IMG/VR virus record: IMGVR_UViG_3300021379_001127
Location: 1-34,130 of that record
Source: a virus
Strand: one strand, 5' to 3'
Length of the DNA: 34,130 nucleotides
Part shown: positions 6,155-13,398 of the stretch, one piece after another
Layout of the letters: every line of letters starts with the position of its first letter
Numbering within the stretch: position 1 is the stretch's first letter
Notes under the pieces: model-generated
Databases searched by the model: none
What the model saw: only the letters and a program-made list of their open reading frames with translations
What the model was told of the DNA's origin: nothing
Program-made: the position numbers and the translations under genes

Positions 6155-6462
6155 TTCTTTTTCCTTTGTTCTTTTCTGCACTCTTTGCAGCTTATTCTAT
6201 AATATTTGCCATTTCTATGATAGGCATCTTTTTTCAGCATTTGATTACAAGATGCGCACTTCTTTAGTTTTTCTTTGTTGTTTGCTTTGAATCTGTATCC
6301 TACTAGCTCTAAGGCCCATAATGGCCAGATGGCTTTCAGATCCCAATTATATAACCTGGCAGTTGTTACTCCAATGTGCTTGGCTATTTCTGGTGCTGTT
6401 CTGAATTTTCCATCGTTAATTAGAATAGATAAGATCGAAGTACCTCGCTTGGATAGATTCAT
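6151..6462 (-). CDS. Helix-turn-helix plus zinc-ribbon protein
   Basis: The 103-residue protein has an N-terminal helix-turn-helix-like segment (TAPEIAKHIGVTTARLYNWD). A C-terminal Cys4 motif follows: CASC near residues 69-72 and CKEC near 93-96, ending in a very basic tail. It is probably a DNA-binding protein. The same type of CxxC...CxxC module ends or lies within two nearby proteins (7360-7869 and 7870-8202). ATGA overlaps join it to both neighbours. A transcriptional regulator or a nuclease-less relative of homing endonucleases are both possible. Confidence 0.75.
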   Translation of the reverse strand: MNLSKRGTSILSILINDGKFRTAPEIAKHIGVTTARLYNWDLKAIWPLWALELVGYRFKANNKEKLKKCASCNQMLKKDAYHRNGKYYRISCKECRKEQRKKK

Positions 6463-6656
6463 TCCCCTGCCTCCTCATTTACCTTGTCTCTAAATTCTTT
6501 AACCGATAAATGGTCATTCAAACCATTAAACAAACCTTCAAAGATCTTATGCACTTGATCCTCATTCAATGGATACGCAGAACCAAAAACATTCACATAC
6601 AATTTTGGTTCATAACTAAATGTAACCGATTCGCTTAAATGGGTTATATCTTTCAT
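6459..6656 (-). CDS. Small hypothetical protein
   Basis: The start at 6656 (MKDITHL) overlaps the stop of the pentapeptide gene in an ATGA junction and follows GGAGGCAGGAAA, a strong SD. An in-frame ATG at 6692 lies inside the upstream gene and is less likely. The 65-residue product is acidic with a C-terminal helix ([11 protein letters not shown]). No domain is recognised. Confidence 0.7.
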   Translation of the reverse strand: MKDITHLSESVTFSYEPKLYVNVFGSAYPLNEDQVHKIFEGLFNGLNDHLSVKEFRDKVNEEAGE

Positions 6657-7171
6657 TTTCCTGCCTCCTTTTCCCAAAGTCTCTCTGCCCAATCACAAGC
6701 CATTAAATAATCCCAGTGTGTGTCTTCACTATGCTGTTTAGCTATCTTGTCTTTTAGCTCTTTAATTGTACCCCAAAAACAACCTGCTTGGACTTTAATT
6801 TCATCACCATTTACTATATAAAACATTCTCCCACTTGAATTAGCTTTAAATAGCAAAATGTTTTTAGCTTCTTCAAGATCAGCTCCTCTAAGATTAGCTC
6901 CTCTAAGATAAGCTCCTCTAAGATTAGCTCCTCTAAGATTAGCTCCTCTAAGATTAGCTCCTCTAAGATAAGCTCCTCTAAGATTAGCTCCTCTAAGATA
7001 AGCTCCTCTAAGATAAGCTCCTCTAAGATTAGCTTCTTCAAGATCAGCTCCTCTAAGATCAGCTCCTTCAAGATCAGCTCCTTCGCTAACCGCCTTTTCT
7101 ACCACTTCACTTATGGTGGGTAGATCAGCCTCATAAATTACTTCTTTTGTGTATCTACTAAATATCTTCAT
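6653..7171 (-). CDS. Pentapeptide-repeat protein
   Basis: The start at 7171 is chosen because it forms a TAATG junction with the upstream gene and follows GGGGAGGTAGAG, the strongest SD in the window. The 172-residue product has an N-terminal cap of about 30 residues, then about 14 consecutive A(D/N/Y)L(R/E)(G/E) pentapeptides. These predict a right-handed quadrilateral beta-helix of about three and a half turns. A globular C-terminal domain follows ([20 protein letters not shown]...). Some pentapeptide proteins mimic DNA and protect gyrase (Qnr, MfpA), but this helix is short and no such role can be assigned. The C-terminal domain resembles that of other phage pentapeptide proteins as I remember them. 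Confidence 0.85.
   Translation of the reverse strand: MKIFSRYTKEVIYEADLPTISEVVEKAVSEGADLEGADLRGADLEEANLRGAYLRGAYLRGANLRGAYLRGANLRGANLRGANLRGAYLRGANLRGADLEEAKNILLFKANSSGRMFYIVNGDEIKVQAGCFWGTIKELKDKIAKQHSEDTHWDYLMACDWAERLWEKEAGK
6868..7083. repeat. 15-bp tandem repeats within the pentapeptide gene
   Basis: About 14 tandem copies of a 15-bp unit close to AGCTCCTCTAAGATT (plus strand) encode the pentapeptides. Many copies are identical or differ only at the base that decides Asn versus Tyr. Such near identity points to recent expansion by slippage or unequal recombination and predicts copy-number variation between isolates. Confidence 0.9.
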
Positions 7172-7350
7172 TACTCTACCTCCCCAAAATGCCAAGTATC
7201 TACATCAACGGAATACTCAATGTATTCTTTTTTGAACTTTACCAAATTACCACCACACCAGACCTCTACAAATACATCGTCAATAGAATAGACTTGCTTT
7301 AGCTTTGAAATATCGGCTATTTTTACGAATTGATTTACTTTGATTTCCAT
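7171..7350 (-). CDS. 59-residue hypothetical protein
   Basis: This ORF is open for 59 codons, begins shortly after the stop of the upstream gene and ends in a TAATG junction with the pentapeptide gene. The product looks beta-rich ([29 protein letters not shown]) and ends DTWHFGEVE. No strong SD is seen at its start. It fits the tightly packed gene chain well but its function is unknown. Confidence 0.7.
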   Translation of the reverse strand: MEIKVNQFVKIADISKLKQVYSIDDVFVEVWCGGNLVKFKKEYIEYSVDVDTWHFGEVE

Positions 7351-7359
7351 TTTAAAACT

Positions 7360-7869
7360 CTATCTTTTCCCAGTTAACCTTGATCTTTTGTTATAACATT
7401 TCTTGCATATTTTCTTGTAACATTGTTTTTTATTTTGGATTCCATTTTGTGGGAAATTACCTTTTGTTTTTCCAAAGAATCCACATTCTACGCAAACCTT
7501 ATAGCCTTCTATTCGGCGCCATTCAAAATCATTAATCTTGTGTTTTCTTAGTCTGCTCATTGCTAGTATATCGGATTGTTTAAACCCAGTCTCTTTAGCA
7601 GCATGGAAAGCGCTCTCAAATATCACCTTCTCGCCTGTTTTAATGTTCTTCATCTCGATAGGTTTAACCTTTGGCTGCACTCTATCACGAACAGGAATAA
7701 AGCCTGCTTTTAGCTTTACATTGGCTTTCTTGTAGTATTCAAGATCATCCAGGAGAGTTAATAGATCCTCTTTGAATTCTGGCATTGTATTAATTTTAAA
7801 GATTTCTGCACTATCAAGATGGAATGCTTTGATTAATCTTTTTTCGTCTAGTCCTTTTATATCTTTCAT
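7360..7869 (-). CDS. NUMOD-like DNA-binding protein with zinc motif
   Basis: The 169-residue protein has a helical N-terminus, then a NUMOD1/intron-endonuclease-type helix-turn-helix segment (KVIFESAFHAAKETGFKQSD...FEWRRIEGY). A Cys4 motif follows: CVEC near residues 126-129 and CKKC near 154-157. No nuclease domain is visible. The closest internal comparison is the C-terminal module of the GIY-YIG enzyme at 8298-9095. It starts one base after the upstream stop (TAAATG). It could be a sequence-specific DNA-binding regulator or a homing-endonuclease remnant. Confidence 0.7.
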   Translation of the reverse strand: MKDIKGLDEKRLIKAFHLDSAEIFKINTMPEFKEDLLTLLDDLEYYKKANVKLKAGFIPVRDRVQPKVKPIEMKNIKTGEKVIFESAFHAAKETGFKQSDILAMSRLRKHKINDFEWRRIEGYKVCVECGFFGKTKGNFPQNGIQNKKQCYKKICKKCYNKRSRLTGKR

Positions 7870-8202
7870 TTATTCCCCATTTGCTTGGTACATAATAGTC
7901 GGTGTTTGGAGTAGGCCCATTTTTTCAGATTCAAACATAGGCTTTCCAGTAAGTTCTTCATAGTAGCATTTCGTGCAGTAGTCATCTTTCGGAGTTGCTA
8001 ATACTGTCTCACATGAATTGCATTTTTTAGAGTCGGCTTTCTCGATGGTGAAATACCATCCTTTATGTGGTTTTTTCATATCATGGCTGAATCTAATCGA
8101 GTTTGGATAACAATCAAAAGCATGAGCAGCTTCTTTTATGCTATCAAACTCCATCTTTGCTTTACCTCTTTGTGCTATTACTTTTACTGATTTAACGCTC
8201 AT
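7870..8202 (-). CDS. NUMOD-like DNA-binding protein with zinc motif
   Basis: The 110-residue product has a segment AKMEFDSIKEAAHAFDCYPN followed by KGWYFTIE, the pattern of NUMOD1-type helix-turn-helix modules. A compact Cys4 motif (CNSC...YCTKC) follows near residues 62-80. Together with 7360-7869 and 6151-6462 it forms a family of small DNA-binding-type proteins without nuclease domains next to a true homing endonuclease. It starts within the last codons of the 37-residue ORF 8192-8305. Confidence 0.7.
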   Translation of the reverse strand: MSVKSVKVIAQRGKAKMEFDSIKEAAHAFDCYPNSIRFSHDMKKPHKGWYFTIEKADSKKCNSCETVLATPKDDYCTKCYYEELTGKPMFESEKMGLLQTPTIMYQANGE

Positions 8203-8305
8203 CTTTACGCTCCGTTACGCTAATAAGTTTTGTTTTTTCTCCATCGATAAAAAGGTATCTATATTCGTGGGTTTTTGTTCTTGAAAGTATGATTCTTTTA
8301 GTCAT
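8192..8305 (-). CDS. 37-residue basic peptide overlapping both neighbours
   Basis: This short ORF starts inside the last codons of the homing endonuclease gene (8-nt overlap), with AAAAAGGATTAAACA upstream. It ends 11 nt inside the next gene. It fills a gap that would otherwise be empty in a tightly packed region. The peptide has a beta-like middle (HEYRYLFIDGEKTKLISV) and a charged end. Function unknown. Confidence 0.55.
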   Translation of the reverse strand: MTKRIILSRTKTHEYRYLFIDGEKTKLISVTERKDER

Positions 8306-9095
8306 TGTTTAATCCTTTTTCGTAATCATGTAGGTACATCCATTTAAATCCTTTTGATGTTTTTCCTTCTCCTCTGCAGCAGCTTGAAATACACGCCCTT
8401 CGAAAACCAAAATTTTCTGCATCTGTTGCGCTATCCCAAATCTTTACTTTTAAACCATCCAAAGTCAATTGAATAACTTTTATTTTTCTAGATTCAGATA
8501 TTTTTTTTATAGACTCTTTAGACATTTTTTTGCCTTTATTAGCTTCAGATAATTTTCTTTTAGTTTCTTCTGAATGTTTTTTACCTTTAAAAGCTTCATA
8601 AATTTTCTTTCTATGCTCTTCTGAAACTTTTCTGCCTTTTTGAGCTTCAGACATTTTCTTTTTAGTTTCTTCTGACATGTTTAGGCTTATTTCAGATAAT
8701 TTTCTTTTAGTTTCTTCTGAATGTTTTTTACCTTTATTTGCTTGAGCTATTTTTCTTGAATGTTCTTCTGAACGTTTTTTTCCTTTATGAGCTTTAGATA
8801 ATTTCTTTTTAGTTTCTTCATTAACTTTACCTTTGCCATTTCCTCCATATTCTAAATTGTATCCTATTAATGGATTTGTAGAATCATACCTAGCAATCCA
8901 AATGATTTCTCGTTCATTCATGTGATCAAAATTATCGCAATATTCTAGTATTTCTCTTTTAAAATTTTCTCGACCATACTTCTTTATGGCGGTTTTTAAT
9001 AATTTACCAGAGCCTAGATAAGAAGGTTTTGTTCCACAATGCTGCCCTATATAGATCTTTCCATTAACTAGATTTTTGGTTTTATAAATGTACAT
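8298..9095 (-). CDS. GIY-YIG homing endonuclease with NUMOD3 repeats
   Basis: The 265-residue protein starts with the GIY-YIG core: YIYK at residues 2-5 and KIYIGQ at 13-18, extending to about residue 90. It continues with about six copies of a NUMOD3-type DNA-binding motif (SEETKRKLSEANKGKKHS and variants, residues ~92-205). It ends with a NUMOD1-like module (VIQLTLDGLKVKIWDSATDAENFGF...GFKWMYL). Such enzymes make a site-specific DNA break and spread into rival genomes lacking the gene. No intron or intein is visible around it, so it is free-standing. Its SD (AAGGAG) differs from the AAAGGACTAA used by most genes here, in keeping with separate acquisition. The repeats make the gene internally repetitive at DNA level. 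Confidence 0.92.
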   Translation of the reverse strand: MYIYKTKNLVNGKIYIGQHCGTKPSYLGSGKLLKTAIKKYGRENFKREILEYCDNFDHMNEREIIWIARYDSTNPLIGYNLEYGGNGKGKVNEETKKKLSKAHKGKKRSEEHSRKIAQANKGKKHSEETKRKLSEISLNMSEETKKKMSEAQKGRKVSEEHRKKIYEAFKGKKHSEETKRKLSEANKGKKMSKESIKKISESRKIKVIQLTLDGLKVKIWDSATDAENFGFRRACISSCCRGEGKTSKGFKWMYLHDYEKGLNND

Positions 9096-9107
9096 TCAGA
9101 TGGCTCC

Positions 9108-9314
9108 TTAGTTTAAATGATCCATTGATACTGCCATTACTTTGATGTAATCAAATACACCACCGAAGTGATGTTTAATTAGTTCACGCTTGGCTTTCCT
9201 TACTGCGGCGCCGCTATTCTTTTCTAAGATATTCGCTCGATCTACGCAATCCTGAGCAGATAGTGAAATGATTGAATCGCTCATTGATTTGGTTTTTACT
9301 ATTACTGAATACAT
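9108..9314 (-). CDS. Small hypothetical protein
   Basis: The 68-residue product starts at an ATG after AAAGGACTAAAA. It has a beta-like N-terminus (MYSVIVKTKSMSDSIISLSA) and a basic central helix containing a GGCGCC site in its codons. No family is recognised. It is the gene into whose downstream junction the homing endonuclease appears to have been placed. Confidence 0.7.
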   Translation of the reverse strand: MYSVIVKTKSMSDSIISLSAQDCVDRANILEKNSGAAVRKAKRELIKHHFGGVFDYIKVMAVSMDHLN

Positions 9315-9334
9315 TTTTTAGTCCTTTGTTTTGA

Positions 9335-9448
9335 TTAGTAGCCTACATAAATATCTGTAACATTAAACTCAATCAGATCTTTAAAGTGAACTGAATTTGA
9401 ATATCCATCCATAAGTTTGTCGGAAAATTGAAAGTATGTAAAAATCAT
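9335..9448 (-). CDS. 37-residue peptide, first gene after the replication-block terminator
   Basis: The ORF begins ATGATTTTTACA after a perfect AAAGGACTAAAC site and ends just before the AAAGGACTAA of the next gene. It encodes a small acidic/aromatic peptide (HFKDLIEFNVTDIYVGY at the end). Good SD, tight packing and position behind a promoter-like region support it despite its size. Function unknown. Confidence 0.6.
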   Translation of the reverse strand: MIFTYFQFSDKLMDGYSNSVHFKDLIEFNVTDIYVGY

Positions 9449-9475
9449 TGTTTAGTCCTTTGTGTCAGTTATTGT

Positions 9476-9517
9476 CTTAACTTGTTTTAAATATATATCG
9501 CATTTCTCAAAAATCAA
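9476..9517 (-). promoter_or_regulatory. Candidate sigma70-type promoter for the accessory operon
   Basis: On the minus strand TTGATT (9517-9512) is followed after 16 nt by TATATT (9495-9490). The intergenic motif AAAACAAGTTA, shared with several other gene starts, follows (9486-9476). It lies between the terminator of the replication block and the first small gene, where a new promoter is expected. Confidence 0.5.
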
Positions 9518-9537
9518 AGGGCAATATTAAAATAAAT

Positions 9538-9565
9538 AAAAAAAAGTTCACTATCTCTAGTGAAC
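9538..9565 (-). terminator. Intrinsic terminator ending the replication block
   Basis: GTTCACTA (9565-9558) pairs perfectly with TAGTGAAC (9553-9546) around a GAGA tetraloop and is followed by eight or more T residues on the minus strand. The stop codon of the primase-helicase gene lies in the hairpin (loop/stem edge). This is a textbook rho-independent terminator. Confidence 0.92.
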
Positions 9566-11479
9566 CTCCTTTAATACTACCATTCCTCCATTTAAACTCA
9601 TCTGCAAACCTTCATATGGCTTCATACTCATTATATGCTTTTTCAGCTTTTGTTCTGGTATATCTATACTCTTTTTAAAGTCTTTCCAATATAGGCTTTG
9701 ATTCATATCTCCACCGCTGAGAGTTAAAAAGCTATCGTAGATATCTTGATCATTTATTTTCTTTTTAAGATCTCCATCTACTTGAGCATCTTTTAATGAA
9801 TCATCGATAACATGGATAGGCCAATCAAACCTAATCCCAATAGGATCAAATGCAGGAAATTCACGCAGCACTCCTTCTAATAAATATGCGTTCTGTTCAT
9901 CTTTTATTTCAGACATTGTAATAATAGCGTCTGGATCTCTACCAAAAACACCACTACCACTTATGCGATCAGTTGGCGATTTCTCACCTTGTTTACCTTT
10001 CGAGAAATGCGCTGCAATAATAATAGAACATCCAGTCTGAACAGCTATCTGATCTAAATAATTCATCATGGATGTAATATCGCCTGCATTGTTCTCATCA
10101 CGTTGGCCCATCATCTTATAAGCAGGATCAAGTATTACGGCGCCGTACTTTCTATCTTTAATCTTTCTGATAATCTGAGGCGCAAGCTCTTCAATCCCTG
10201 CACTCTTTCCTCGTAGGTTCCAAACATCTAAATTTGAATAATCGTTTATTCCAAGCTTTTTTCCTACTTCAAGCACTCGATTATAAAAAGATGATCTAGC
10301 AATCTCAAAGTTTACGATTAATACACTTGATTCTTTTACACCAAATCCAAAAAAAGGCCTTCCTGCTTGTAATGATAGAGCCAAGTTAATTAACCAGAAT
10401 GTTTTACCTGCTTTAGATGGCCCACCTATAAGCATTTTGTGGCCTTGCCTAAGCATTCCATCAATGAGAACTGGATCAAGATCTGGATCTTCTGCTTTGA
10501 TGCTATCAAATGATTCTATATCTGGTAAATCTGTGGCTTTCTTTTCCCACCATTGAACCCAAGTTTCAAAGTCTGGCTGTCCACTTCTGTCTGCAATTAA
10601 ATACTGCTGTTGCGTACCACGCATCACTCCAACTAATCTTGAGAGCCTGGATGGATTCTTATTTGAATGGTCAATTTCGAAACCTTGCGTTTCTAAGATC
10701 TCATAAATATAGGCGCATCGTTTTTTATACTGATCAATATTTTCAGCTTCTACTCGTACCCACGCATGGATAGATTTTCCACCAGAATGTATTAAACCAC
10801 TTACAGGCAATTGAAGCTCTCTGTAAATAGATAGCTGCTCTTCCATTGGTAATGTGTCGGATTCTACTAGAACATGTCTAAAAGCAGTTACATTGGCATC
10901 TTTTACATCTTGTCCATCCATCGGATTAATACGCATATAAGCGCCATTATTGTGGCCTATCCATTCATGTAGCTTTTCTGTTGGAGCCTCTAGAAGTTGC
11001 CCCACGCTCATTGTGGTGCCTTTTGATGCAGGTACATGCTTTCCATCTCGTTCCATGAGATCTTTTACAATGCAGATCTTTTCGTTCTCGTTAAATCCAC
11101 TTGAAAGCAATCTTTTTAGATCATGTTCCCATGTACTCGAAGGAGGTGGGATTTCAGCTTTATAAACTTCTATTTTACGTTTTGGAGCATGAAGCATGCC
11201 CCCAAGATCATCATCCCAATCTAGGTTAACTCCAATGTTACCACCTTCTAATCTTGGCGCATCACTGATTGGCCTATCAAAAGCGGATCGAATGGTTTGC
11301 ATGATTTCGCCATAAGGAAGTCCATCACCTTGTGCTTTGTTTAATAATGCCTGTTCTGCTTGTGTTTGTGTATAGCCTTCATCCTTGCAAGCAGCAGCAG
11401 CCTTGAACAGCTCATGATTCCTGCCACCTTTAAAGATAGGTGTGTTTAAATATTCATCAATAATTTTTTGAAAGCTCAT
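9557..11479 (-). CDS. Primase-helicase (AEP-like primase plus RecA/RepA-type ATPase)
   Basis: The 640-residue protein has an N-terminal PriCT-like helical region (residues ~1-70) and a central archaeo-eukaryotic-type primase domain with VESD at 205-208, SGGKSIHAW at 232-240 and EIDHSNKNPSRLSRL near 268-282. A C-terminal RecA-fold helicase follows, with Walker A GPSKAGKT at 353-360 and a Walker B-like VILDP strand. It probably primes and unwinds phage DNA at the replication fork, while the host supplies the polymerase. The ATG follows AAAGGACTAAA. Downstream its stop falls in a strong terminator. Upstream lie two hairpins that may control it or mark the origin. Confidence 0.88.
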   Translation of the reverse strand: MSFQKIIDEYLNTPIFKGGRNHELFKAAAACKDEGYTQTQAEQALLNKAQGDGLPYGEIMQTIRSAFDRPISDAPRLEGGNIGVNLDWDDDLGGMLHAPKRKIEVYKAEIPPPSSTWEHDLKRLLSSGFNENEKICIVKDLMERDGKHVPASKGTTMSVGQLLEAPTEKLHEWIGHNNGAYMRINPMDGQDVKDANVTAFRHVLVESDTLPMEEQLSIYRELQLPVSGLIHSGGKSIHAWVRVEAENIDQYKKRCAYIYEILETQGFEIDHSNKNPSRLSRLVGVMRGTQQQYLIADRSGQPDFETWVQWWEKKATDLPDIESFDSIKAEDPDLDPVLIDGMLRQGHKMLIGGPSKAGKTFWLINLALSLQAGRPFFGFGVKESSVLIVNFEIARSSFYNRVLEVGKKLGINDYSNLDVWNLRGKSAGIEELAPQIIRKIKDRKYGAVILDPAYKMMGQRDENNAGDITSMMNYLDQIAVQTGCSIIIAAHFSKGKQGEKSPTDRISGSGVFGRDPDAIITMSEIKDEQNAYLLEGVLREFPAFDPIGIRFDWPIHVIDDSLKDAQVDGDLKKKINDQDIYDSFLTLSGGDMNQSLYWKDFKKSIDIPEQKLKKHIMSMKPYEGLQMSLNGGMVVLKEVH

Positions 11480-11497
11480 TTTAGTCCTTTAATAAAA

Positions 11498-11529
11498 ATT
11501 ATAAAAGCCATTCACCTGGTTATTGTCAA
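11498..11529 (-). promoter_or_regulatory. Weak promoter candidate before the primase-helicase gene
   Basis: A perfect TTGACA (11529-11524) and a perfect TATAAT (11503-11498) occur in the right order on the minus strand, but 20 nt apart, wider than the ideal 17. The RBS and ATG follow within 25 nt. The TATAAT also lies at the foot of a hairpin, so the match may be fortuitous. Confidence 0.35.
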
Positions 11530-11566
11530 AGTATCTCAAGTTTCAACAGTTATAGTGAATGGCTTT
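11504..11566 (-). other. 12-bp stem, large-loop hairpin upstream of primase-helicase
   Basis: AAAGCCATTCAC (11504-11515) and GTGAATGGCTTT (11555-11566) are perfect complements with a 39-nt loop, followed on the minus strand by a TATAATTTTT run. The loop contains TTGAGATA, also present in the loop of the neighbouring hairpin. It may be a terminator, processing site, protein-binding site or origin element. Confidence 0.65.
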
Positions 11567-11574
11567 AAATTTTA

Positions 11575-11612
11575 TGCCCTAAACTATCTCAATTCTGATA
11601 TAATGTAGGGCA
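11575..11612 (-). other. 7-bp stem hairpin sharing a loop motif with its neighbour
   Basis: TGCCCTA (11575-11581) pairs with TAGGGCA (11606-11612) around a 24-nt AT-rich loop that holds TTGAGATA (minus strand, 11592-11585). It lies just after the stop of the ssDNA-binding protein gene and before the second hairpin. Confidence 0.55.
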
Positions 11613-11627
11613 ATTTTCCAAATATAA

Positions 11628-12191
11628 TTAGAATGGTAAATCATCATTCATTGGTGGAATCGTTTCTTGACTTGCGGCGCCCCCAAATGCTTTAGTTTCT
11701 TTCTTTGGTGTTTCCTTAACTGTTGGGTTATTAATTGGCCCCCACTCATGCTCTAAGGTTTTATCAAGGAAATACTTCACTTCATTCTTTGTGAAATTGA
11801 TCAGCTTGCCTTCATTGTTTGTAAATGAATCTTCAACTTTATCCACATAGATCCCAATTTCTCGGCCTACTAACTGCTCCCAAAAGTTTTGAGGTGGATT
11901 CTCTGCTCCAAATACTGCTTTAAGGAAGGATGCGATCTTTTGCTTGAAATCCATGTTTAAAATCAACCAGGTTTTCATCTTTGTTCCACCTAAAGTAAAC
12001 TCAAGCTCTGCCATCGGCGCCCCTTGATATCTACCGCTCTTTACATTCCTTTTTGCAAAGTTAGAAATGACGAATTTATATCTACCTTCATCTTGGATTT
12101 CTCTTTTTTCGCCACCACTTGAGGCATTTGCTCCGATCCATTCGTTTGTGATTTGTTGATCGAATCCGAAATTTTGTCCAATTTGTTCCAT
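11628..12191 (-). CDS. DUF669-type ssDNA-binding protein
   Basis: The 187-residue protein matches the DUF669 pattern (EGRYKFVISNFAKRN, MAELEFTLGG, WLILNMDFKQKIASFLKAVF, LVGREIGIYVDK), a phage OB-fold-like family found beside Sak-type recombinases. Its C-terminus NDDLPF closely resembles the acidic tip of bacterial SSB, which recruits partner proteins to single-stranded DNA. It is therefore the likely phage SSB, working with the Sak4-like ATPase (one base upstream) and the primase-helicase (downstream). Confidence 0.8.
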   Translation of the reverse strand: MEQIGQNFGFDQQITNEWIGANASSGGEKREIQDEGRYKFVISNFAKRNVKSGRYQGAPMAELEFTLGGTKMKTWLILNMDFKQKIASFLKAVFGAENPPQNFWEQLVGREIGIYVDKVEDSFTNNEGKLINFTKNEVKYFLDKTLEHEWGPINNPTVKETPKKETKAFGGAASQETIPPMNDDLPF

Positions 12192-12192
12192 G

Positions 12193-12897
12193 TTACTTTT
12201 CTCCTTTAAAATATGGTTCTAAAACTTTATAATCTAAATCAAGCATATCTGGTATGCCATATCTGTTTTTCGCATCACGAGCTGCTGTATGTGTGGCCCA
12301 AATCTTTCTTTGGTATCCACCTACTGCTTTCCCTTCGATCACCTGTCGATCATGGTTTGCAAATAAAACCGCATCGGCCCACTCTTTATATAATGGAGTA
12401 GTTCTTTTGTGGCATTTCATTTGCCATCGATCTAATGGCTCTGAAAGTTCTGGATCGTTAAATTTTTCAATCTTCGCATGAGCTAATAAAAAAACTCCGA
12501 TCCCTTTCTCGATTAGCATATCCAAAGCAGAGATAAAAGATTTTGTAAGCTCTTCAAGTTTGACGTAACCCTTGCCAAAGCCAAAGTCTTCTATTGATTT
12601 CTTGCTGTTCTCTTCGCAGATGTTTGCCACCATCATAGATTCAAGCCAATCAACTGTATCAACTACAATAGTCTTGAACTCATGCTGCTCCTTTAATAAA
12701 AAAGAGAACACATCTTTTACATCATGCCATGTGTCGCAATTAACTCTTGGAACTTCAAAGTTATCGGTTCCTCGTTCAGTACAGATGAATAATGGATTGG
12801 GTGTACCTACTCCAAAGGTAGTTTTTCCCACTCCCTCTGGTGCGTATAATACGACACGAGGTGGCTTTATCACCTTATCACGAATGATATTTATCAT
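12193..12897 (-). CDS. Sak4-like RecA-fold ATPase (single-strand annealing recombinase family)
   Basis: The 234-residue protein has Walker A APEGVGKT at residues 19-26 and Walker B TIVVD ending at D80, with a later sensor-type strand GVFLLAHAKIE. This is the layout of the phage AAA_24/Sak4 nucleotide-binding proteins, which resemble a minimal Rad51/RecA core and promote annealing with a cognate SSB. The DUF669 gene directly downstream fits that partnership. Start at an ATG after AAAAGGACTGAAAT. It probably acts in replication-linked recombination. Confidence 0.82.
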   Translation of the reverse strand: MINIIRDKVIKPPRVVLYAPEGVGKTTFGVGTPNPLFICTERGTDNFEVPRVNCDTWHDVKDVFSFLLKEQHEFKTIVVDTVDWLESMMVANICEENSKKSIEDFGFGKGYVKLEELTKSFISALDMLIEKGIGVFLLAHAKIEKFNDPELSEPLDRWQMKCHKRTTPLYKEWADAVLFANHDRQVIEGKAVGGYQRKIWATHTAARDAKNRYGIPDMLDLDYKVLEPYFKGEK

Positions 12898-12925
12898 ATT
12901 TCAGTCCTTTTTATCCTCCACTTAA

Positions 12926-13396
12926 TTATGAAGGTTTCAATAATTTACTTTCAATTGCTGCTTTTAACAAGGGTTCTTTTTCAACTTTTAAATTTTCTGC
13001 CCCTTTTTGAAATAAACTAAGAAGCTCGCCATAAGGATCTATCTCTTCGATTTCAATATATCCAAAGCCTGTTTGACTCTTTTTTTGGAAATAATAACAT
13101 TTAAAAAAGTTTGGATTATCATCTGCAATGTGGCCTGTTTTTACGAAAGCATCTATTAAAATTTTGAATCCACCAATTAAATTAGCCTCATCAAATTGTC
13201 GTTTTCTAGGCCCCCAATGGCGAGTAATCCTAAATGCTTTTCTTTCCTCTTCTTCTCCTGTGCCTAGTAAATTCTCAATGTCATTTATTAGGTCTTCTCT
13301 TAATTTCTTGTATTTCCATCGTTGGCCTCTTTTATTGGCGCCGTAGATTGGACTATTTGCACTTATAGCTTCCCTCTCTATAACCATATGAATCAT
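12926..13396 (-). CDS. RusA-like Holliday junction resolvase
   Basis: The 156-residue product has the RusA signature of spaced acidic residues: D69-E-A-N72 (the D-x-x-N type block), D82 in the following helix, and the GHIADDNPNFF turn with D92 and D93. These residues bind Mg2+ in RusA, which cuts four-way junctions and helps resolve branched DNA before packaging. A Lys/Arg-rich N-terminal part would contact DNA. It is the first gene of the replication/recombination block and starts 3 nt after the stop of the tail-tip gene. Confidence 0.82.
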   Translation of the reverse strand: MIHMVIEREAISANSPIYGANKRGQRWKYKKLREDLINDIENLLGTGEEEERKAFRITRHWGPRKRQFDEANLIGGFKILIDAFVKTGHIADDNPNFFKCYYFQKKSQTGFGYIEIEEIDPYGELLSLFQKGAENLKVEKEPLLKAAIESKLLKPS

Positions 13397-13398
13397 TG

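Noticed and set aside
6814-7071. 85-codon minus-strand frame encoding repeated Leu-Ile-Leu-Glu-Glu
   Set aside because: It is the shifted reading of the 15-bp pentapeptide repeats; the real frame has the strong SD, TAATG coupling and a known fold.
6868-7083. Regular repeats as a CRISPR array
   Set aside because: Units are 15 bp, contiguous and without spacers, and encode pentapeptides.
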